This document shows, piece after piece, positions 24,658-36,916 of a stretch of 64,000 bases of DNA. Origin of the DNA: Udeniomyces pyricola. Lineage: Eukaryota; Basidiomycota; Tremellomycetes; Cystofilobasidiales; Mrakiaceae. Numbering within the stretch: position 1 is the first letter of the stretch; every line of letters starts with the position of its first letter. The notes beneath the pieces are model-generated. The model saw only the letters and a list, made by a program, of their open reading frames with translations, ran no database searches and had not been told where the DNA came from. The translations under genes were made by a program, and so were the position numbers. The stretch is from assembly GCA_039545295.1 (NCBI GenBank), contig BCIK01000002.1, positions 878,841 to 942,840 on the forward strand. Direction: 5' to 3'.

Positions 24658-25791
24658 ATGCCTGAAGGAACTACCATCCGAGCTTTGACCAACACAGTCA
24701 CCATCTTTTCCCACCCCTTCTCCAAGATGGGCCTTCCCTTGGTGGGTACACCTCCTTTCCCTCTCCGCCTCTCTACTGGCATCATCTGCTTAACTTGGTT
24801 GGACTTACAAAAGCTTACGCCTTCATTCACTTTCAGGGAGGTCGATCGACCGCTATCAAGCTGAAGGACGGCGGTATCTGGATGTCTCCATCAACACCGA
24901 TCGGCGAAGATGTCAAGAGCAAGCTCGCTGAGATGGGCGACGTCAAGTGTGAGGAGGCCTTCCCGATCGATCGTGCCTTTCTGGTCATCTTGCGCAACCA
25001 AATATGCTAATGTAGCCCACCATGTTTATCTTCCTCGGCTTTGGATTGGATTGTACAGATCTTGTCGCTCTTGACATCGTTCACACCATGTTCCTCGCAG
25101 ACTACGCTAAGGCCTACCCTAACGCCAAACTTTACGGTCCCGAAGGCATCGAAGACAAGCTCAAGGACCTCAAGTTTGCTGGCATCTACAAGACCAACGG
25201 ACAGGCGCCGACTGAGTCATTCTTCAATGAGGAGATTGTCTCATGCTACTTCAAGTCGCACTCCAACAAAGATATCGCGTTCTTGCACCCCGAGTCCAAA
25301 ACGCTCATCGAGGCGGACTTGTTGTTCAACTTGCCGAGCAAGGAGCAGGTTAGCCGATGCATCTTTTCTCCTCCTCATATGTGTACTTCAGATTATCACC
25401 CGCACTATTCTCAACCCGGACTACATCCTCCTTACGACTTTTATAGCACGGTGAGAGTCTGGGAGTCAAGATCATGGAATCCATCGCCGGATACACCAAG
25501 CCAGGATCCGCTGTCCAGCGCAAGATGCTTTCCGGCCTTGCCTCCTCGGACCCAGAGTGCGTACCATCATACATCACCCCTGACATCACACGATGATCCC
25601 CTCCCGCTTCTTTGCCCCTCAAGCGACGAAAACTGATCACTTCATTGTTCGTTAGTGCCTTTGCCCATGCCTCCAAGATTGTCTCGCGCTGGAACTTTGA
25701 TCGCCTCGTTCCCTGCCATGGTGACGTCATCGAGACCGGCGGCAAGAAGACGTGGAACGAGAACTTTGCCGAGTTCCTCGACATGGCTTAA
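24658..25791 (+). CDS. DUF4336 domain protein (metallo-beta-lactamase-like fold)
   Basis: Five exons: 24658-24741, 24837-24948, 25059-25348, about 25450-25559 and about 25656-25791. Splice phases join without stops. Exon 1 encodes IRALTNTVTIFSHPFSKMG, exon 2 AIKLKDGGIWMSPSTP, and exon 3 ALDIVHTMFLADYAKAYPNA, KLYGPEGIEDKLKDL and PESKTLIEADLLFNLP. The last exons give GSAVQRKMLSGLASSD and RWNFDRLVPCHGDVIETGG. The HTMFLADY and CHGD motifs occupy the positions of the metallo-beta-lactamase metal-binding loops, but the first lacks the full HxHxDH set, as is usual for DUF4336. No signal peptide, so probably cytosolic. Enzymatic activity is not known. Confidence 0.85.
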
Positions 25792-26305
25792 GAAGGGGCG
25801 TGTGATACTTCAACCACGAAGACTGAGGGTTGATGCATGATGGTCGGTTTGAGTGGAGGGAACATGTATATGAATACATATGTATATAGGCTGGGAATGT
25901 ATCTGTATCTAGATTATATATAGTATGTATGTAGCTATACTCATCGCCTATCTGAGCGCGTGACTTCCATCATAAATTATTTGTTGTCATCGAGCTATGA
26001 AGAAGGCCTACGTCCGACAGTGTACCTACCACTACGCAAACCCGAACAGACAAATCGAAGAACGTGTAACAAGGGGGGTCGAGACGGAGAAGATGAGGAG
26101 ACGTGTGTGTGACAGAAGTACAGCGAGCAGGCAGATACAAGATACTCTAGTTTTTGAGGGGGCACGAGAGATGAAGGAAAGTAAGCAAGGAAGAGTCACG
26201 CAAGATCGTGACAATGCAGAGAAGATGGACGAAACAAGGGAGGTCAAAAGCCAAGATGAGAAAGAACGATAGGAAGATGCGAGAGGCCGGCTGACAACTG
26301 CGTAA
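25792..26305. other. Convergent intergenic region
   Basis: 3' UTRs of the DUF4336 and aminotransferase genes. It has ATGTATATGAATACATATGTATATAGG-like AT repeats near 25865-25930. The Arg/Glu-rich open frame at 25997-26272 is not supported as a gene. Confidence 0.5.
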
Positions 26306-28637
26306 CTACATGGCAGCAGCTTCAATGCCTTCTCCCCCTTTAGTGACATGTCCAAACCACTCCTCAATGACGATACCAAAGATCTCGAGCGCCTTCTCGA
26401 TTTGCTCCGTATCGCCAGCAAAGGTCGCTCGGAAGAAGTTGCACTTGTCGTCTAGAGCGGAAGGAGCGAGCGAGGCTTTGAAGAGAGAAGCAGGAAGGAC
26501 GAGGAGTTTACGGGTGAGGAAGAGTTCGAAAAGTTCCGACATAAGCTCGACCTGCCATTGGGAACCATGTAAGGAAAAGCAAAGAAAGGGAATTGAAGCT
26601 GAGTCAGAACGATATAGGTAAGCTTCACGGCCGAGCAGGGAGATGATACGAACAGTGTTTGTGTGAGCACCGTCCTTGGTCGCAGCAGCGTGCTCCTTGT
26701 ACCGAGGATGAGCGGCAACGTTGACGACGATTTGGTTGAACATTCCTCCCATAGCGGGAACGGCATGGGCGTATTCGGGCTTGACGAGTCGAGCGCTGTA
26801 TAAAAACAGAAGGGACGTATCAGCATGCAAGGAGATGTGAACAAAGTGCAAGTCACAAGAAAGCAGATGCCAGAGCATTGCGCAAGTATGAAAGACTGCG
26901 TACAAGTGGTCACAGAAGAAGTCTCGCTTCCTCTCGTATTCAATTCGAATACCGTAAATCCATCGCAGGAAACCGCCAACACCCCAGCCTTGCTCCGTAG
27001 AAAGGTACGAGGCTATGATGGACTGTCCGACTCCGTTGGGAGACTGGGTGGTGGAGTCCGCCTGTAGCGACAAGATTCGGTGGAAACCGAAGGGAAGTAA
27101 GTGCATGCCACATGCAAAACTTTCAGGAGACGAATATGATGCAGCTGGGTGTTTTGTGGGGAAGCAACTTACGACTCGCAGGTATCGGTCGGCAAAGATT
27201 GAGTTGGCAGTGATCCATCCCAAACGCATACCGGGAGCGAAAATCTTGCTGAATGAGTCAAGTCTGCAGACTCGTCCCTCAACATCCCGGCTCAGGAAAG
27301 ATCGCACTCCGGCGTAATCGTTGAACGCCTTGGCGATGGCGTAAAGCTCTTCCTCCCGCGCGACGTCATCGGCAGCGGCGTGCTCCTTGGACAAGATTGG
27401 AGGCAGAGGGTTGGCGGTTTGGCGTGACTCTCGCAGGACCTTGTCAGAAGTGTAAGGGGTGAATTGGAGCGAGTCTGGAGTGTGATAGCATAAAGAGGTA
27501 TCACAACGTCAGTTCACGAACTAGTTCACGAAACAGCAGATCAATCGGGCCCCTGTATCATTCAACTCACGGTAAGGGTCATCTTCCATAATCTGGTGAT
27601 GATCAAATAACCATCATCAGTATGAGACTAAAGTCAGAAAAAGTGAGGCATTGGACCTGATACGTAAAGTAATACTCACAATCACATCATGTACCCTGCA
27701 AATCTCGTAGATGGCGTTGTAGCGTTCATCGGTGGGAACCGAGCCTGTGGGATTCTGACCACAAGGTACCTGCAGCACCGAACGATGAGTCGACAAAGTG
27801 AAATTGTAAGCTCAGCGATAAACTCGACTCATATATCGACTTAATGACGCAAGATACGTACCGTGTACATCAATCTCGGCTTGGGCCCTTGCTCGGTCTC
27901 GTTCCAAGTCTCAAGGATGTGGGCAAGATCGACGGGATCCATACCGTCCTTGTCCATCTTGACACCCCAGAAGACCAAGCCGCGTGACCGCCCAGTGTTG
28001 AGCGAGGCAACGAAAGAAAACTCTTCACAGAGCACGTTAGGCGCGGTGTGCTTGTCGGCGAAGAGGGTAAAGGTCTTGGAAACTCCATCGGTGCAGCCGA
28101 GCGAGAGGACAACCGAGGGATCGGCGTAGGGCGGGGAGTGGATGAGCTGCGTCAGCTTGGTGAGGGGTTCGAGGACCTCGTTGAAGGCTGCGTCCACCAG
28201 GAACGACATGTGAGGGGGAGTGATGAGATCGATGAGATGTCAATCATATGCTTGTCTGCTTAATCAAGGGTCGCTTTGCTCAAGCATATACGACTATATC
28301 TCTATAATGTAAACTGACCCTTGCTGAGGCCGTACTGAAGCCCCTTTTTGAGCGGCACGGTTCCGGTGTGCGTAGTGAGCTCAAACGAGCTCGTCTCTGG
28401 CGTCTGGGAGCTCCAGTTAGCGACGTTGCCAAGCTCGGAGTGGTCAGGGATGGTGCACTTGAGCGAGGACATGGGGAAGAGGGAGAAGTGAGGCATGCCT
28501 CCACCCAGAGAGACCAAGCTTGGGTCGGACATGAGCGCGCCCAGCTGCTTCATGGCGTTTGGGACGGATGCCTTGACATCGGCGGTGAGGTGGTGCGAGA
28601 GGTCGAGGGAGGACGGCAGAGAGGCGACGGGTGACAT
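26306..28637 (-). CDS. Class I/II aminotransferase, aromatic/2-aminoadipate type (ARO8-like)
   Basis: Fold-type I PLP enzyme that exchanges amino groups between aromatic or alpha-aminoadipate substrates and 2-oxo acids. Multi-exon. The N-terminal block MKQLGALMSDPSLVSLGGGM is followed by the TIPDHSELGNVANW region, LGCTDGVSKTFTLF, VPCGQNPTGSVPTDERY (cofactor-anchoring Asn), IIMEDDPY (Asp that contacts the pyridine N), RLDSFSKIFAPGMRLGWI (Schiff-base Lys in SFSK), SIIASYLSTEQGW and the C-terminal CNFFRATFAGDTEQIEKAL. The length and the GQNPTG and SFSKIFAPG motifs fit the ARO8/kynurenine-aminotransferase group. The start is the ATG at 28637; the open frame continues upstream but only to a TTG. 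Probably cytosolic. Confidence 0.92.
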
Positions 28638-31339
28638 GATGGGAGAAGAAAGTGCCAGGTGATGTGTGGGAGAAGGTGGGGATGAGGAAGTCGAAAGGAA
28701 AGTTGTAAGAGCCTTCAAACGTGCGAGGAGAATGGAAGAGCGCAAACAAGAGCCTTATCGGACGATTGCTAGAACGCCGTCATGCGATTCCGCCGGCGAC
28801 TCTGTCAGCAACATTCTCGGCTTTCTCCGAGCCATCGATCCATTGGATGAATGCAGGTCACGCCAATCACGTCGACGGTTATCAGTCCAGACGATGATTG
28901 AAGACGATAGTCGACGTCGATTATACATCGATAGTAGTCAATAGGATCCGCGATAGCCACTTGAGAGTTATATAATATGCAGATATATGCATATATCATA
29001 TATATATATCTTCCGGCGTTCATGCATGGTGTTAACCGATATCGGTACTCTCTTAATCAGCCACTTTCGACTCCTGAAGCCTGAAGCTTGATCGACATGA
29101 TCAGGAGGTGACCGACGAGATCAGATAAGCAGCTGATCAATATTCAATGCCAATGGTCCATGGAGTTCAACGTCGTCTATACGTCTGTATATGTATAGAA
29201 CGTTGACTGTCTCCAGCGACGTTAAGGAATTACGTCGAACGTTGATCTGCTTGATCGTCGATCGTGCTTAGAAGGCTGGTAACGTTGATCATCGTCAAAT
29301 TTGTCGCACATTCATGGCTTCATGGATACTATATCTCAATTGGCCTCGTTTGGTGTCATGTGTGCATGTTTTCACGCAGGTCCACGTATCGGCGCTGTCA
29401 GAGCTCAGAGCACTGGCGTATCATACGTGCGCAAAGATCCGGCAGGTAAATCACGCCGAAAGTCTCGATCGTTGAGCTACATTATACAGACTACGTGGAT
29501 GATCTACGTGAGTTGATTCATGTTGGTTTAGAAATTATATGGTCGAGCTAGGTGCTCAAAAGGTACATTTGACCTGCTGGTTGATCACCCAGGATCACCT
29601 GAGCCTGAACCAGGCTGATCTTAGACGTCTAGACCACTGCAGACTAGCCGGCGGACTCGAGGGCTGTGCTCGCTTTGCTCTTACATGCAACGTTCACACC
29701 GCGGGGGATTGGGTTGTAAGCGTCACGCTTACCTCCTGCTTACCGCCTGCTTACACGTGGTCATCCCACGTTTGGGAAACCCGCTTACGATCTGAGAACG
29801 TAAAATAAGGGGGCTGTCAGCAGTGGTAAGCATGAATGCAATGCTTACCTCTAGTAAACATATGCCTTACCTACTGCTTGCCTACTGCTTACCTTGAATG
29901 CTCACCATCCGTTGACCGTCCGTTTACCCTGTGCTTACACCTTGTCACACTTGCTTACCTCGCTTCAATTTCTTTTTCTTTTTTCTTTTCTTTTTTCACT
30001 ACTAGTCGCCATGCCTTTGCAATTCACCCAGATCGCCAAATAGGTATAACAAACATATATACATGTGTCTGACTAGCTAGAATCTATCAATCGGGATTAC
30101 TCACCACAAGACGTCCCAGAGAGCGTGAAACAATAGAGATGATAGAGATGGAGGATTGTTGCCTAAGAAGGAAAACTGTGAGTGGACGTACTCATGGGTG
30201 AAAGCCGAGCTCGGGCCTCGCTTAGGTTAGGTCTGCAACAACAAGAATGTCACAACACTACATGGGTGTTGCGAAACGAAGAACAGATCATCATGGCCAT
30301 CAAGCAATAGACGACAAGGTACTCACCAGTGCCTCTGTCCGTTCGGAATACTGCATGGATCGATGGTGAAAATCAAACGGCCTCAGACGACCGCTCGCAG
30401 CCAAAGTGAGATGACGCACCCTAGAATCGCCTCTACGGCGCCGGCAACGAAAGGGAATACTGTTTGGCTGGAACCTGATCACAGAAGGCAAGTACACGAT
30501 AAGATGTAGAAGCGGATGCATACAGACTTGCCACAGACGATGAGCCAGAACGACGTGGATATCGGACGTCGGACGGTGGCGGCTAGGGCAGGAGCGAAGG
30601 ATCGGTGCGAGCGACCGAAGCTTGCCTTCTTCTCACAGGCATGATGATTGGTTTTGGCCGCGAGACGAGCAGACAGGAAGGTGGATGAAGCCTGGATGGA
30701 TGCAAATGGACACAGGGTAGGGTGAAAGAAAGGGACGTCAGGTTAGGTGGGAAGGCTATATGGGAAGGTCGAAATGGGAATGGAGGTTGAGCTGATTCTG
30801 TCTTGTGTCTTGTGCTCCCCGTTCTGTACGTCGTGCAACCAAGTTCATTATTCCCCTTCGGCTTCGCCTTGATCGACTCGCCTCATTCTGGCCCAAATAT
30901 AATAAACATTCTGTCCAGCTTCTATGTTTCGTCTCCATGTCCTTACGTTCATTACCAACACGGTAACCAGTATAGTTGGGATACAAGTTCATAGAGCATG
31001 GTCAGGGCATAGATGATACCATGTGGCGCACGTCAAAGGCAACCGAAGCAAATTGTATATACATGTGCTCTCAAGTGATGTGAACCTCATGAGGTAAGCA
31101 GGAGGTACGCAGAAGTCAGCGGTGACAGAACCTGTGGTAAGACAATGGTAAGCAGAAAATGCTTACGTGGTGCTTAAAGCAGATCCGTTTACAATCACGA
31201 GTACGTCCTCTGAGCACAACGACAACCATCCATCCACTAGCTCGCCTCAGGGCCTCAATCATCAGCCCCACCCATCAATCACTCTTACCTGCTGAAATCC
31301 ACTCATCACTGGGGCAGCGACCCAATTCCTGCGATTCCT
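28638..31339. other. Gene-poor 2.7 kb region with GCTTAC motif clusters
   Basis: No confident gene. 28970-29010 is AT-rich (ATATATATATATC). 29715-29960 is packed with GCTTAC/GTAAGC motifs, echoed at 31092-31170. 29965-30000 is a T/C tract. On the minus strand, 30526-30690 holds one open stretch with targeting-peptide-like composition, described among the findings. The promoter of the Zn2Cys6 gene lies at the right end. Confidence 0.45.
29715..29960. repeat. Cluster of GCTTAC / GTAAGC motifs
   Basis: About a dozen exact or one-mismatch copies of GCTTAC(C) in 245 nt, mostly on the plus strand at irregular 10-45 nt spacing, with two in the opposite orientation (about 29717 and 29826). Far more than expected by chance. 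Confidence 0.75.
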
Positions 31340-34300
31340 ATGCCTTCTTCGTCTAATCAAACGCCACCTCACCCTGCCCGGGATAACGCCGCGCAGACCA
31401 ACCACCTGCCGGATTTCCGGGCAGATGGCTTCCGGGACACCTCAGAACCGACAACCAGCCCCTGCACCGGTTGTTCTGAGGGCTCGTCTCACAAACGGAC
31501 AATAGACCCTCCTGTCAGACTGGCCTGTTTGTGCTGTCGGGTTAAGAAGGTTAGTTGGCGTCACTCTCATTTCTTCAAGGCTTCCCGCTGGGCTATACCT
31601 GTACCGCAGCAGGCATGCCATTGACGTTCTCAGCTACTCGCTGGATTGTTGGACTGATGCAATCATCTCCGAATGATCTTTCACGTGCAGGTTCGCTGTG
31701 ACGGCATCCAACCTGTTTGCGGGCTGGTGAGTCAGCATGTTCTCAGCCCGTATTCGCGCTGAGTCAGACACGGGAAGAAACAATACATCACCCGGGCACG
31801 TTGTATCATTCTCGCTGGCTTCACATCACTCACCCAACGTCTCATTTATCAGTGTGCTGCCAAAGATATCGAATGCTCCTGGGCTAAATCAAAACGCGGA
31901 GGCGCGCGAGTCAAGGGATCAGGCAAAGGCGCCAAAGCTAAAAGACGCGACGGGAAGCCGGTCACTCCTGTTCCTACCCGTGAGACCATCAAATTCACAT
32001 TGCTCATACGATGTGTATCGTCTCACTCTTGGTTGACCTGTCAAGAATATGGCTCACTCAAGCACGTGTCTGCCCCTTCATAGCGGTCGACCATGAACCC
32101 CTTGCCGCCTTCCTTCACACCATCGCCCCGCTTACGCAACCCTCACTGGTAATGGGGTCGAACACAAGTACACAAACAACTAGTAGCCTCGACACCTCGG
32201 TAGCAGCCACGGCGGAACCCGTTCGCGATGTCGTCAGAACATTCCACAACGCGGAAGACATGTTAGTCGCATCCTTGTTCCTATGGCCTTGCGTCCGTCC
32301 GTGGCTCTTTGCTTACGCTTGTCACACAAAACGTACAAAATCTAGTATACAAGCCTACTATCGAGAAGTTTACCCGTATCTGCCCATACTCCCTCATCCA
32401 TCAATCCCTGTTTCGTGCATCATATCAACCCTCGGCGTGAGCGCCAGCCTGTCGTCGTCATCTCGACCGATCTCACCACACTCCTCACCTCTACTCTTGT
32501 CCATGCTCGCCCTTCTCACCCTCGAACCTCAAGCGACCGGATCTATGGCCGATACGAAGGCTTCGCGCAACCTTCGAGCCAAGGCCGCTCGCTCGTACGC
32601 TCGCGACGCCGCGGACCGCATGCAGCTCATTCGTCGCGGCCAGGAAGGGGCTGGAGAGATGAGACTTCTAGAGATTGTCCAATCGGCCGTCTTGTTGGCC
32701 AAATTCGAGTTTGCTGAGAAGGGTGACCAAGTGATGATGAAGACAAGGGCCAAGGAGGCCATACAATGGGTAAGTATGTTCAGTATACATGACTCGATAA
32801 ATTGCTCTGATCACCTGTTGCTCGGCGCTGATATTCCTTGCGTTATGGTGCTTCTATCTGGTAGGCTATGGAAATGAGTGAGTTACCAACCACTTGATCA
32901 CGTGATTCACCTGGAATGGGCTACGCTGATCCTGTCTGACGCGTGGACTTGCCTGCTTTGGTACTCGAATATACTTGCAGACTTACATCTGTCGGACGAA
33001 CATATGAGGATGCCAGATTGGGAGAGAGACATGCGACGCAAGACTTGGTGTACGTAATTTGATACGCTTCTGGGCTTATCAAGTTCAACCATTAATACGT
33101 TGTTTTGCATACGTCTTATTTGCGTCATCATCTTGGGTTTGATGATTCAGGGATGGCTTTCGTTGCCGACTGCGAATACACCATTTTCTCAAGCACAGAA
33201 CCTGAAGTAGATCCCTTTGATTCGAGAATCACAGTCGGGTATCCGTTGCCGACCATCGACCCGGAAGTGAGTCGATCGCTCCCGATGGTTCTTAGTTTGA
33301 TTGTGGTTCCTTCTGTGTTCGAGCAGGCGCTGAACAGATCACTTGTTTTTGTAATGCCTTTCGCAGACCTGGCCGTCATTCATGACCTGTTTCAAACAAC
33401 TGACTACTGCGTCAATCCTTTCATCGGCATCTTTACGACCCGGCTTGCTCTCTCCTACGGCCTCCCAAGAGCTCAAAGACAAAATGGTGACTCTCGATGG
33501 CGAGTTGCTCGTACTTTCTCAGAAGGAAAGAGAATCGACCTTCCACCCTCTGGAGGAGCAATGGACTCCGGAGCAAGAGCTCACGCAAAGCTTCGAAAGA
33601 ACCCGAGGCCTCGTCCTTAACGAAGCCTTCATTCTCCTTCATCGACCGACTGCCTTCCCCTCTATCGTATTTTACTCAAAACGACTCTGCGGTATCACGC
33701 CCAAGTCAAGTCATCAACCCGCTCAGCAACCGGTGAATGAGCTGGCTGTCGCTGCTGTCCCGTTTGGTATATCCTCCACCGAGCTTCATCCATCAGCTGC
33801 ATCCCTCGATACTTCTTCTCCACCTTCCCTTTGCCACACCTTATCAACGGAACCTCAATCCTGTATGTCGCTTGATCGAGTCATTAGGTCAGCTCCGCAT
33901 GGCTCTGACGCGTACAATGTCGGGACTATGGGTTCGAGTGCAGGTCTTGAGAGAAGCAGGACAAACGCCCACCTGGAGTTCGTCTTGAATCCTGTTCCGC
34001 CATTGATCCAACCTCGTTCCAACTGTTATCCCTCAGGCTCAGTCCTATCTGCACCTCTTTCGTCGGCTGATGGCGAGGTCAGCTATCACATGCCATGCTA
34101 TCATAACTCGGCTCGCTCCCCAAACTCCGTCTCCCTTCTCACTACCACTACTACGACAACGAACAATAAACCTGCCCCCTACCAAGGGCATGTCTCTTCA
34201 TCGACTCTCCTCAGTGGACACGCTCTGCCCAACCTTTCTACCGAGTACCTTCCCAACGCAGCCGACGGATTCCTTCCAAACCTGATCTCGACACCATCTC

Positions 34301-35298
34301 CATGTGATTTTGCCGACTTCAATCTATTTTCCGTACCGACGCCCTTGTCATCAGCGGCATCGGTTCGAGGAGAGAACTCCTTCCAACGCTTTTGGCACCA
34401 ACCCTCTTCCTCCATTTATGTCCCGTCCTCTGGCAGTCCGCTCTCGTCGTGCGCAAGTGTCGCTGACGGTGACCGGCAGCCGGAGTCCGTCAGACTACCG
34501 GTTGATCATCCCGTTCCGCCCATCCGACCTGGTATCAGCTCTCCATACTCATCTCAGCACAGATCTTGTTCCGACCCTGATCAACCACCTCTCTCAGCAA
34601 CGTTCAATGCCAACCAGCCTAAGCTATACGCTTCTCCAATTCCAACAACAGCGTGTCTCTCTACCTCGACTTCCAGCAAGATTCTCACTCCTTTCACCTC
34701 CCAGCTCTCCATTGAACGTTGCTACCTCGCAGCTATCTCCATTTCGGATATCTCTGTTCAGCAGATGAGCGATTACAATCGAGTGCTGGGAAGGAAGCCT
34801 CGGGCACATCCGTTCTGTGCTTGTGCGTTTTCCTCGTTCTTTTTTTTTCTTCTTTCTTTCCGTCTTCCTCCCCTTCCCTCCTTCACTTCCCAGTGCTTAT
34901 AATGTAAACGTTGAGCGTCCTAGAACCATTGCCTAACACAATTACTGACGTCTATCATCTTCTCTTCTTCCTTCTCTTACTTTCCTTGGTGATTTGTGGT
35001 GTTTTCGTGTCCACGCTACGCTCCAGGCAGCATCCTCTCTTCTGTTTTCATCCTCCTTCTCCTCACGATTCTCGACGACATGCCCGTATCGATGCTATTC
35101 TCCCGCGTGGACGCCATTGAAAAGGCCCTCCGCTCCTTCAACAACGTCAGTTACAGTGGTCTCTACGCTATGGCCGACGAGATTAAAGGCGCGTTGGATG
35201 GCGCGAAGCGGCTATCGCAAGACGTTGCGAGGGAGATGGAGGCTTGTGCGAGTATAAGAGGGAGTGGGCAAAGTGAAGGTGAAGGAGTAGCGGCATAG
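31340..35298 (+). CDS. Zn2Cys6 fungal transcription factor
   Basis: Nuclear DNA-binding regulator. The binuclear zinc cluster is spread over three exons: ACLCCRVKK (ending 31549), VRCDGIQPVCGL (31691-31726) and CAAKDIECSW (from 31853). This gives Cx2Cx6Cx6Cx2Cx6C at about residues 63-90, followed by a basic KRGGARVKGSGKGAKAKRR linker. The middle homology region follows in many exons: AYYREVYPYLPILP, SYARDAADRMQLI, AKEAIQWAMEMNLHLSDEHM, DWERDMRRKTW, ADCEYTIFS and ERTRGLVLNEAFILLHRP. The C-terminal part (SIERCYLAAISISDISV, HPFCACSILSSVFILLLLTI) is reached by splicing 34822 to 35027, ending at 35298. A Ser/Pro-rich stretch of about 350 residues lies inside this region. Targets unknown. Confidence 0.85.
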
Positions 35299-36476
35299 GG
35301 GTGAGAAGCAAGGTATGGATAGGAAAAGAGGGGAGGAAGGGGGAGGGGAGAGGGGGGAGGGGGAGGGTTGTTAGCACGACGTTCAGCTGTCGTAACTCGG
35401 CACCAGTCGCTCTACCTGCAAGCCGCCAGACAGCGTATCAGTTACTTTCGGTTTCTTATCATCTTCGACTCATCGTTCATGGCTTCCAACATCTGGTTTG
35501 TTCGCCTTTGGTTTTTTCTTTCTCTCTCCCTCTCCAAATATATTAATTGATTGTTTGTATATCCTGTTTGATTGTGTTTTACCCCTTGAGTTCTTCCTAG
35601 TGTCGTGCTTCATGGTTTTTTTTTTCGGTTTTTTTTTTCTTCTTTTCTTTCTTTTTTCTGTCCGAGTTCTCTACATACGTCACTCCTTGCACACCTTCGA
35701 TCGTTCTTGAGTCGTACGTGTACCCGCCAGTAAGTCATCCCGGCCCAAATAGTACCAGTCCAGAGTACGTAGTAGGACAATTTCTTTCCATAATTTTACA
35801 TAGTATTCACGTCTTCTTTACCAGCTGTCTGTCGATCCCTCCGAAACCAACCAGCTTCCGTCGACGTATTGTGGGCCAATAGTTGGGGGTTATATATCGA
35901 TCAGACAATCAAAAGGATCGAAGGTGAAACGTTCAAGTTTGTAGGGATGTCAGGTCGGGCGAAAGAAAAGCACATCGCGATTGATTGAACGTGGGTCGAA
36001 AAGGAAGGAGGATGGTTAATCTCATCCAAAAAAAAAAAAGGAGACGAAGACGAAGACGAAGAGAAAGAACAAGACTTCCACGACTATGGCTAGCATGAGC
36101 CGGATTGGAGGGAAGGGGGGGGGGGGGATGGTGTCGATTTCGNGGCGCATCAAGAGAAGAGAATTTCAAGACGGATATATAGATTGACGGAAACACAACG
36201 AGCAAGAAGCAAGCAGCAAGATACCAAGAAAAGACTCTAACATACGGACCCTAGCGAAACAGAAAGAAAAAGGAAAGAAAACAAGAATCATAAGAAAGAA
36301 ACAGAGGGGATGAGTGATGGTAGAGTCGAAAACAATCGTCGCGATATATAAGGTATTCCGACTCGCCGCAAGAAGAAAAAGAAGAAAAAAAAAAGGACAA
36401 AAAGACGAAGACGAAAATATGAAAGAGGCAGGCATCCCGAGCCCCTCGATATTGCCCTTCCTCCTTCTTTTAGAGA
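35299..36476. other. Convergent intergenic region
   Basis: 3' UTRs of the Zn2Cys6 and membrane-protein genes. There are T-rich tracts at 35613-35655, purine-rich tracts at 35330-35365 and 36025-36070, and a single ambiguous base at 36143 next to a G-run. No gene supported. Confidence 0.5.
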
Positions 36477-36819
36477 CTACCGCCGGGCCGATGCCTGAGG
36501 CGGAACAAATGTCCCGATTGGCCCGTCTTCGTGATTATCTTGAGCATGGTAGGCGAGGTAAAATGGGTCGTCATTGTTGTCAGAGTGAGTGGATTCGCAC
36601 CATTGGTTGAGGGCTGTCGAAGAGTTTGCAGTGACAAGGGAGGGGCCTAGAGGGTCGAGCAAGAATGATAGGTGGAAAGGAAAAAAAAAAAAAAAAAAAT
36701 GGAACGTGTGAAGAGAAAGAGGAGAAAAAAAAAAGAAAAAGAAAAAAAAAAAAAAAAAAANNNNNNNNNNNNNNNNNNNNNNNNNNNNNNNNNNNNNNNN
36801 NNNNNNNNNNNNNNNNNNN

Positions 36820-36916
<97 letters not shown>

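Noticed and set aside
25997..26272. Arg/Glu-rich 91-residue open frame
   Set aside because: It lies between convergent gene ends, has low complexity, and has an antisense open frame of similar length; likely 3' UTR.
28638..28745. Arg/Ser/Leu-rich in-frame extension before the aminotransferase, resembling a mitochondrial presequence
   Set aside because: The extension begins at a TTG and has no ATG. The ATG at 28637 directly precedes the conserved N-terminus.
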